Assembly: GCA_902576045.1 (NCBI GenBank)
Contig: CACGTU010000007.1
Span: 1 to 47,482 of the forward strand
DNA length: 47,482 nucleotides
Direction: 5' to 3'
Origin: an uncultured Pelagibacteraceae bacterium
GTDB taxonomy: Bacteria; Pseudomonadota; Alphaproteobacteria; Pelagibacterales; Pelagibacteraceae
Position numbers and translations under genes: made by a program. Below, one piece after another: positions 42,330 to 47,482 of the stretch; positions within the stretch are counted from its first letter, which is position 1, and each line of letters begins with the position of its first letter. The notes below the pieces were generated by a model. That model was not told the origin of the DNA, made no database searches, and saw nothing but the letters and a program-made list of their open reading frames with translations.

Positions 42330-43275
42330 TAAGAATACTAGATCATTTATATGTGGTATTAAAGGTTACAAGCTATCTAAATCTGAAATAAAATTTTTAC
42401 GTAAATATAAACCTTGGGGTATAATTCTTTTTTCGAGAAATATAAAAGATATAAAACAAACTCAATTATTAACAAAATCATTAAAAAATATTTTGCAAAA
42501 TCCTACACTCCCAATTTTAATTGATGAAGAGGGTGGTAGAGTTTCACGATTAAGAAAATTTATAGATAATTCTGTATTTACAAATAAATATTTTGGAGAT
42601 CTTTATAAAAAAGATAAAAAAAAATTTAATTTGTATTTTGATGTCTACGTTAAACAAATTTCATATTTATTAAGGCTTCTTGGTATTAATGTTAATACAG
42701 TTCCAGTTTTAGATATATTAAGAAAAAATTTACATCAAATAGTGGGTGATAGATCTTTTTCTTCAAATAAAAAAATTGTTTCAAAAATTGGTGATATTTG
42801 TATTGATAAATTTCATAAAAACAAAATTGCAACAATAACAAAGCATATACCTGGACACGGTCTAGCCAAGGTAGATAGTCATTTGAAACTGCCAATTATT
42901 GATAAAAATCAAGCTTATTTGCTTAAAAACGATTTTAGTGTGTTTTCTAAAAAGAAATCTAAAATAACCATGACCGGTCATTTAATGTTTAAAAAATTGG
43001 ATAGCCAATATCCAGTAACACACTCCAAAAAGATAATTAAGATAATCAGAAACAAAATAAGATTTAATGAATTGATTATAACAGACGACATTTCGATGAA
43101 AGCATTAAATAACAATATTGAAGATAATGTTATAAAATCGTTCAGTGCAGGTTGTAATTTAGTTTTACATTGTAATGGAAAAATGAGTGAAATGCTTAAG
43201 GTAGCCAAAAATTCACCTAAAATTAATAACTTTGTAATTAAAAAAACATCACAAATAACTAATATTATAAGCTAA
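42322..43275 (+). CDS. nagZ: Beta-N-acetylhexosaminidase NagZ
   Basis: The 317-aa glycoside hydrolase family 3 enzyme has WGIILFSRNI, LIDEEGGRVSRLR and the catalytic His loop KHIPGHGLAKVDSHLKLP (core KHIPGHG). The nucleophile Asp lies in LIITDDISMKAL. It trims GlcNAc from anhydromuropeptides in the cytosol during peptidoglycan recycling. It is followed by scpA after 9 bases. Confidence 0.95.
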   Translation: MINKNTRSFICGIKGYKLSKSEIKFLRKYKPWGIILFSRNIKDIKQTQLLTKSLKNILQNPTLPILIDEEGGRVSRLRKFIDNSVFTNKYFGDLYKKDKKKFNLYFDVYVKQISYLLRLLGINVNTVPVLDILRKNLHQIVGDRSFSSNKKIVSKIGDICIDKFHKNKIATITKHIPGHGLAKVDSHLKLPIIDKNQAYLLKNDFSVFSKKKSKITMTGHLMFKKLDSQYPVTHSKKIIKIIRNKIRFNELIITDDISMKALNNNIEDNVIKSFSAGCNLVLHCNGKMSEMLKVAKNSPKINNFVIKKTSQITNIIS

Positions 43276-43284
43276 ATTTATTTA

Positions 43285-44019
43285 ATGAATGATTCTTTAG
43301 AATTTAATGTTGAGTTAAATGCTTACAATGGTTCTCTAGAAGTATTGTTAGATCTAGCTAAATCTCAAAAAGTTGATTTAGAACAAATATCTATTACTAA
43401 ACTTGCTGATCAATTTCATGAGTTCATTACCAACTCAAAGAATCTTAACCTTGAAATTGCTTCTGAATATTTATTGATGGCAACTTGGCTCACATATTTA
43501 AAATCAAAGTTACTGTTACCTGAAAGTGAAGAGGAAGAATTTAAAGCTTTAGAAGTTGCAGAAAAATTAAAATTACAATTAAAAAAACTGGAGTTAATAA
43601 GACTTCTCTCTTCACAGATGTTAAGCAGAAAAAGACTTGGAAGAGATGTTTTTATGCGAGGTTCAAAAAGTGGTATTAAACCCATTTACGACTCTAAATA
43701 TACTTTAACATTATTTGAGGTTTTAAAAACTTATGCAAATATAGTTATGACCAAAGATTTTCAAAGAATGAATATTCCAAGATTACCAGTTCTTACAACA
43801 GAAGAAGGCATTAAAAGAATAAAAGAATTTTTTGGCAAATTAACTGATTGGAAAGATATATCTGAATTAATTCCAAATAATTTTAAATCAACAAAAAATC
43901 TAAAACGAACTGGAAAAGCAGGAATTTTTGCTGGCTCTTTGGAGCTAGCTAAAGAGGGTAATATTTCTATAAAGCAAAAAGAATTATTTGATAATATCTA
44001 TATTAAAGAGAAAATATGA
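43285..44019 (+). CDS. scpA: Segregation and condensation protein A
   Basis: The 244-aa kleisin subunit has an N-terminal YNGSLEVLLDLAKSQKVDLEQISI (core DLAKSQKVDL), the MATWLTYLKSKLLLPE helix and a short C-terminal winged helix. It bridges SMC heads with ScpB in chromosome condensation. Its stop overlaps the scpB ATG by four bases. The length is normal for Alphaproteobacteria. Confidence 0.93.
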   Translation: MNDSLEFNVELNAYNGSLEVLLDLAKSQKVDLEQISITKLADQFHEFITNSKNLNLEIASEYLLMATWLTYLKSKLLLPESEEEEFKALEVAEKLKLQLKKLELIRLLSSQMLSRKRLGRDVFMRGSKSGIKPIYDSKYTLTLFEVLKTYANIVMTKDFQRMNIPRLPVLTTEEGIKRIKEFFGKLTDWKDISELIPNNFKSTKNLKRTGKAGIFAGSLELAKEGNISIKQKELFDNIYIKEKI

Positions 44020-44708
44020 ATAAATTAAAAAAAGATAACGTTTTAAATTTTCCTTCAAAAATGACTGAAATAGAAAGAGAAGTTGAAGCTATTGTTTTTG
44101 CAGCTGCAGAACCACTAAGTATAGAAACAATAGAAACTAAAATTTCAAAAAATACTGATGTTTTAAAAATATTACAAAAACTACAAACATTCTATACAAA
44201 CAGAGGCATTAATTTAGTTTGTATTTCAAATAAGTGGTCTTTTAGAACGGCACAAAATTTATCATCATTAATGTCTCAACAAAAAACTGTTGAGAAAAAG
44301 CTATCAAAAGCGGCTATAGAAACATTAGCAATCATTGTGTATCACCAGCCGGTTACACGAGCGGAGATAGAGGAGATACGGGGTGTTGCCTTTGGCACTA
44401 ATACTTTAGAAATCCTAATGGAATTAAATTGGGTTAAGCCACAAGGCCGAAAAGATATTCCAGGGAAACCTATACAGTATGGAACTACAGATGACTTTTT
44501 AAGCCATTTTAATCTTCAAAAATTATCTGATCTTCCAACAGTGGATGAACTAGGGACTGCTGGACTTATTGATACATCTTCTGTTGATGCATCGATCTTT
44601 GGTACCGGAAAGTTTTATAAGGAAAAGCAAGAAGACAAAAAGGAAAACATATATTCTGATATCGATGAAATGTTAAATAGCACTCTCAAAACTGAAAGTG
44701 AGGAGTGA
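44016..44708 (+). CDS. scpB: Segregation and condensation protein B
   Basis: The 230-aa protein has two winged-helix domains: EREVEAIVFAAAEPLSIETIE at the start, ETLAIIVYHQPVTRAEIEEIRGV (core YHQPVTRAEIEEIRGV) and GRKDIPGKPIQYGTTDDFL (core PGKPIQYGTT). It partners with ScpA and SMC. It is followed 44 bases later by tatA, as commonly seen in Alphaproteobacteria. Confidence 0.94.
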   Translation: MNKLKKDNVLNFPSKMTEIEREVEAIVFAAAEPLSIETIETKISKNTDVLKILQKLQTFYTNRGINLVCISNKWSFRTAQNLSSLMSQQKTVEKKLSKAAIETLAIIVYHQPVTRAEIEEIRGVAFGTNTLEILMELNWVKPQGRKDIPGKPIQYGTTDDFLSHFNLQKLSDLPTVDELGTAGLIDTSSVDASIFGTGKFYKEKQEDKKENIYSDIDEMLNSTLKTESEE

Positions 44709-44752
44709 AAAAGTTTCTTTAAAAAAACAACTATTAAGGGTATAAATAAAGT

Positions 44753-44965
44753 ATGAGTATAGGATTTTGGCAGATAGCAATTGTAGTTATACTAGTAGTT
44801 TTACTGTTTGGGAGAGGTAAAATCTCTAGTTTGATGGGCGATGTCGCTAAAGGGATTAAAAGTTTTAAAAAAGGTATGGCAACTGACCCTACAGAAGATA
44901 CACAACCAAAAAATATCACAGAAAACGAAGACTCTAATAATCAAGACTCCAATAACAAAGAGTAA
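44753..44965 (+). CDS. tatA: Twin-arginine translocase subunit TatA
   Basis: The 70-aa protein has a short N-terminal helix, [21 protein letters not shown], the FGRGK hinge, an amphipathic helix ([14 protein letters not shown]) and an acidic tail rich in Asn. It forms the variable-size Tat pore. An AAGGGTATAAATAAAG region precedes the ATG, with an imperfect Shine-Dalgarno. tatB follows after 3 bases. Confidence 0.95.
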   Translation: MSIGFWQIAIVVILVVLLFGRGKISSLMGDVAKGIKSFKKGMATDPTEDTQPKNITENEDSNNQDSNNKE

Positions 44966-44968
44966 TAA

Positions 44969-45208
44969 ATGCCACAAATTGGCTGGTTAGAAATTTTAAT
45001 AATAGTTTCTATAGCAATTATTGTTGTAGGACCTAAAGACTTTCCTTTAATGTTAAAAAAAATGGGATCTTGGATTGGATCAATTAAAAGATATTTAAGT
45101 GATGTGCAAAATCAAGTATCAGAAATTACAGATAACTCAATAGAAGATGAAAATAGTATAAAAAAATCATCTGAAAAAAATGAAAAAGTAAAAGATATAA
45201 ATGGATAA
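44969..45208 (+). CDS. tatB: Twin-arginine translocase subunit TatB
   Basis: The 79-aa protein has IGWLEILIIVSIAIIVVGPKDFP (membrane helix and the VGPKDFP hinge with Pro that separates TatB from TatA), then an amphipathic helix and a charged tail. It recognises Tat substrates with TatC. Shorter than E. coli TatB, as usual in SAR11. Overlaps tatC by 8 bases. Confidence 0.94.
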   Translation: MPQIGWLEILIIVSIAIIVVGPKDFPLMLKKMGSWIGSIKRYLSDVQNQVSEITDNSIEDENSIKKSSEKNEKVKDING

Positions 45209-45959
45209 AGAAACAGGATTCATAAGCCACTTAGCTGAACTTAGAAAAAGATTAATACATTCATTAATATTTTTATCTGTATTGTTTGTAATTTGTTATT
45301 TTTTTTCAGAGTACATTTATGGGTTTTTAGTTAACCCATATGCTGAAGCAGTTAGAGATGATGGTATTGAAAGAAGATTAATATTTACAGCCTTACAGGA
45401 AACTTTTTTAACTTATTTAAAAGTATCTTTTTTTGCAGCTTTTTTTATCACTAGTCCATTTATTTTGATACAAATTTGGAAGTTTATTGCACCTGGACTT
45501 TATACTCATGAAAAGAAAGCAATTATGCCTTATTTAATTATTACTCCAATTTTATTCCTTTTAGGGGGAATGCTTGTCTATTATTTAATAATGCCACTTG
45601 CGATAAAGTTTTTTTTATCATTTGAAAGTTTAGGAGCAAGTACAAATTTACCTATTCAGCTTGAAGCAAAAGTTAATGAATATCTATCATTAGTAATGAA
45701 ATTAATATTTGCTTTTGGTTTGAGTTTTCAATTACCTGTAGTTTTAAGTTTATTAGCAAGAATTGGAGTTATTAATTCAACTTTTTTAAAAGAGAGAAGA
45801 AAATATGTTGTAGTAATGATATTTGCAGCTGCAGCAATTTTAACTCCACCTGATCCAATTACACAAATTGGCTTAGCTGTTCCGCTGCTAATTTTATATG
45901 AATTATCAATTTTTTCTGTAAATATAATCGAGAGAAAAGCAGAAGAAAAAAATGCATAA
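45201..45959 (+). CDS. tatC: Twin-arginine translocase subunit TatC
   Basis: The 252-aa protein has six membrane helices. FISHLAELRKRLI at the N-terminus, PFILIQIWKFIAPGLYTHEKK (core WKFIAPGLY), FGLSFQLPVV and TPPDPITQ are TatC signatures. It is the core receptor for twin-arginine signal peptides. It overlaps serS by 8 bases, showing operon structure through to serS. Confidence 0.95.
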   Translation: MDKETGFISHLAELRKRLIHSLIFLSVLFVICYFFSEYIYGFLVNPYAEAVRDDGIERRLIFTALQETFLTYLKVSFFAAFFITSPFILIQIWKFIAPGLYTHEKKAIMPYLIITPILFLLGGMLVYYLIMPLAIKFFLSFESLGASTNLPIQLEAKVNEYLSLVMKLIFAFGLSFQLPVVLSLLARIGVINSTFLKERRKYVVVMIFAAAAILTPPDPITQIGLAVPLLILYELSIFSVNIIERKAEEKNA

Positions 45960-47208
45960 TTTAAAACAAATAAGAGAAAATTTAGAATATTTTAAAAAAT
46001 CTCTCAGTCATAGAAATTCTGAAGTTAATTATGAACAAATTTTAGATCTTGATAAAAAAAATCGACAGTTAATTCAAGAAAAAGAAAAATTTGAAATGGA
46101 GAAAAAAAATATCTCTAAATCAAAAGATGAATCTTTATTTGAAAAATCTAAAGAAATATCCAAGCAAATTGAAAATTTATCAAAAAAACAAAAAATTATT
46201 AAAAGTGAACTTGATAATTTACTAAGTTCAATACCTAATTTACCATTGGATGAGGTTCCTATTGGTAAAGATGAAAATGATAATATTGAAGTTACTAAAT
46301 CGGGTGAAATCAAAGATTTCAAATTTAAACCATTAAGTCATTATGAATTAGGTGAAAAACTAAATATGCTAGATTTTGATTTAGCTACAAAAACTACTGG
46401 TTCTAGATTTGTATTTGTTAAAGATAAGTTAGCTGCTCTTGAAAGAGCAATTTCTAATTTTATGATCGATACACATATTCAAAAAAATGGATATACAGAA
46501 ATATCACCTCCTTTGATGGCAACTGATGAAACTATGTTTGGAACTGGACAATTACCAAAATTTGAAAATGACCAATTTGAAATTAAATTTGATGATAAAA
46601 ATGATAGAAAATTTTTGATACCTACAGCCGAAGTAATATTAACAAATATGGTTAAAAACCAAATTATTGATAAAAAAAAACTTCCTATGAGGTTAGTTGC
46701 ATCAACACCTTGTTTTAGAAAAGAAGCCGGCAGTTATGGAAAAGATACAAAAGGAATGATTAGACAACATCAATTTTATAAAGTTGAACTTGTAAGCATT
46801 GTCGAAAATAATCAATGCATGCAGGAACTTGAGAGAATGACGGAATGTGCAACTAAAATATTAGATGATCTAAAATTACCTTATAGAAAAATTATTTTAT
46901 GTACTGGTGACATGGGTTTTGGAGCAGAAAAAACATATGATTTAGAAGTTTGGCTTCCTTCAGAAAACAAATACAGAGAAATTTCAAGCTGTTCTTCATG
47001 TGGATCTTTCCAAGCCAGACGAATGAAAGCTAGATATAAAAATAATAATAATATCGAATTTGTAGGTACTCTTAATGGTAGTGGTTTAGCAGTAGGTAGA
47101 ACCCTTATTGCCATTCTTGAAAACTATCAATTAGAGGACGGCTCAATTACAATTCCAGAAGTCTTGAAACCCTATATGGGAAATATTGATAAGATTTCGA
47201 ACAATTAG
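45952..47208 (+). CDS. serS: Seryl-tRNA synthetase
   Basis: The 418-aa class II synthetase has an N-terminal coiled-coil arm (about 30-100, rich in Lys/Glu/Ser). The catalytic core has GTGQLPKFE, FRKEAGSYGKDTKGMIRQHQF (core TKGMIRQHQF), SSCGSFQARRMKARY and the class II motif 3 GSGLAVGRTLIAILENYQ (core GLAVGRTLIA). It charges tRNA-Ser and tRNA-Sec-like acceptors. It is followed directly by yajC, 54 bases later. Confidence 0.96.
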   Translation: MHNLKQIRENLEYFKKSLSHRNSEVNYEQILDLDKKNRQLIQEKEKFEMEKKNISKSKDESLFEKSKEISKQIENLSKKQKIIKSELDNLLSSIPNLPLDEVPIGKDENDNIEVTKSGEIKDFKFKPLSHYELGEKLNMLDFDLATKTTGSRFVFVKDKLAALERAISNFMIDTHIQKNGYTEISPPLMATDETMFGTGQLPKFENDQFEIKFDDKNDRKFLIPTAEVILTNMVKNQIIDKKKLPMRLVASTPCFRKEAGSYGKDTKGMIRQHQFYKVELVSIVENNQCMQELERMTECATKILDDLKLPYRKIILCTGDMGFGAEKTYDLEVWLPSENKYREISSCSSCGSFQARRMKARYKNNNNIEFVGTLNGSGLAVGRTLIAILENYQLEDGSITIPEVLKPYMGNIDKISNN

Positions 47209-47262
47209 GAGTTGTCATTAAAAATTAGATAGTATAAATAATCTTAAACTTTAGAGGATCAT

Positions 47263-47482
47263 ATGGACAGTGGAATTGGACAATTTATACCGTTAATTTT
47301 AATATTTGTTATTTTTTATTTCTTTTTAATTAGACCGCAACAAAAGAAAGTTAAAGAACATAAGGCAATGGTTGAAAATTTAAAAAGAGGGGACAAAGTT
47401 GTAACTTCAGGTGGAATTGTTGGCACTGTTGAAAGAATAATTGATAATGACAAAGTTGAAGTACAAATCGCCGAAAATATTA
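47263..47482 (+). CDS. yajC: Preprotein translocase accessory subunit YajC (5' part, cut by window)
   Basis: The frame opens at the ATG at 47263 and runs off the window. The visible 73 residues show one membrane helix (FIPLILIFVIFYFFLI), RPQQKKVKEH, and the YajC core LKRGDKVVTSGGIVGTV, followed by VEVQIAENI. YajC works with SecDF, whose genes usually lie downstream. AGAGGA precedes the ATG by about 5 bases. Confidence 0.93.
   Translation, partial: MDSGIGQFIPLILIFVIFYFFLIRPQQKKVKEHKAMVENLKRGDKVVTSGGIVGTVERIIDNDKVEVQIAENI

Noticed and set aside
1-47482. CRISPR arrays, tRNA or rRNA genes, insertion sequences
   Set aside because: No regularly spaced repeats, cloverleaf-forming segments, rRNA-like conserved blocks or transposase motifs were seen on either strand.

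Overview
This window is a low-GC, densely packed bacterial chromosome segment that reads as SAR11 (Candidatus Pelagibacter, Alphaproteobacteria). The reasons are the very AT-rich coding bias, overlapping genes with tiny spacers, alphaproteobacterial gene orders (scpA-scpB-tatABC-serS; phoR-pst-phoU-phoB; znu with Zur) and a full C-P lyase cluster of the kind known from phosphate-poor-ocean SAR11 strains such as HTCC7211. The species assignment is inference. No rRNA, tRNA, CRISPR array or insertion sequence was seen.

Layout. 1-2.0 kb: a split ornithine-lipid synthase pair (olsB plus a window-truncated olsA-like acyltransferase) and a small unknown. 2.0-17.1 kb: a phosphonate region with phnM, a DUF1045 2H phosphodiesterase in reverse orientation, phnN-L-K-J-I-H-G, divergent phnF, and phnC-D-E-E2. 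It continues with a small secreted protein, an MFS permease, a PhnZ-like HD oxygenase and an ArsC-like reductase. A pair of imperfect direct repeats, each holding a 22-codon micro-ORF, brackets this region at 1994-2090 and 16984-17080. A glycosyltransferase C-terminal remnant lies just outside the right copy. 17.3-25.1 kb: phosphate sensing and uptake (phoR, an unknown periplasmic protein, pstSCAB, phoU, phoB). 25.1-29.3 kb: sixA, ppk and ppx (polyphosphate). 29.5-31.3 kb: an arsenic-detoxification operon (small membrane protein, arsC, aquaglyceroporin, Nudix). 31.3-37.0 kb: a zinc regulon (zur-znuBC, znuA, COG0523 GTPase, WD40 protein, small Cys protein). 37.1-47.5 kb: housekeeping genes (ldh-type dehydrogenase, xth, erpA, dgt, argS, nagZ, scpAB, tatABC, serS, start of yajC).

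The first 31 kb is a coherent phosphorus-starvation neighbourhood. It covers replacing phospholipid with ornithine lipid, importing and breaking down phosphonates by C-P lyase (with a possible second, oxidative PhnZ-type route), high-affinity phosphate import, polyphosphate turnover, and removal of the arsenate that enters when phosphate transporters are induced. Direct half-sites with an 11-bp period (Pho-box-like) precede olsB, phnM, the 142-aa secreted protein, the PhnZ-like gene, pstS and the arsenic operon. This suggests they share PhoB control.
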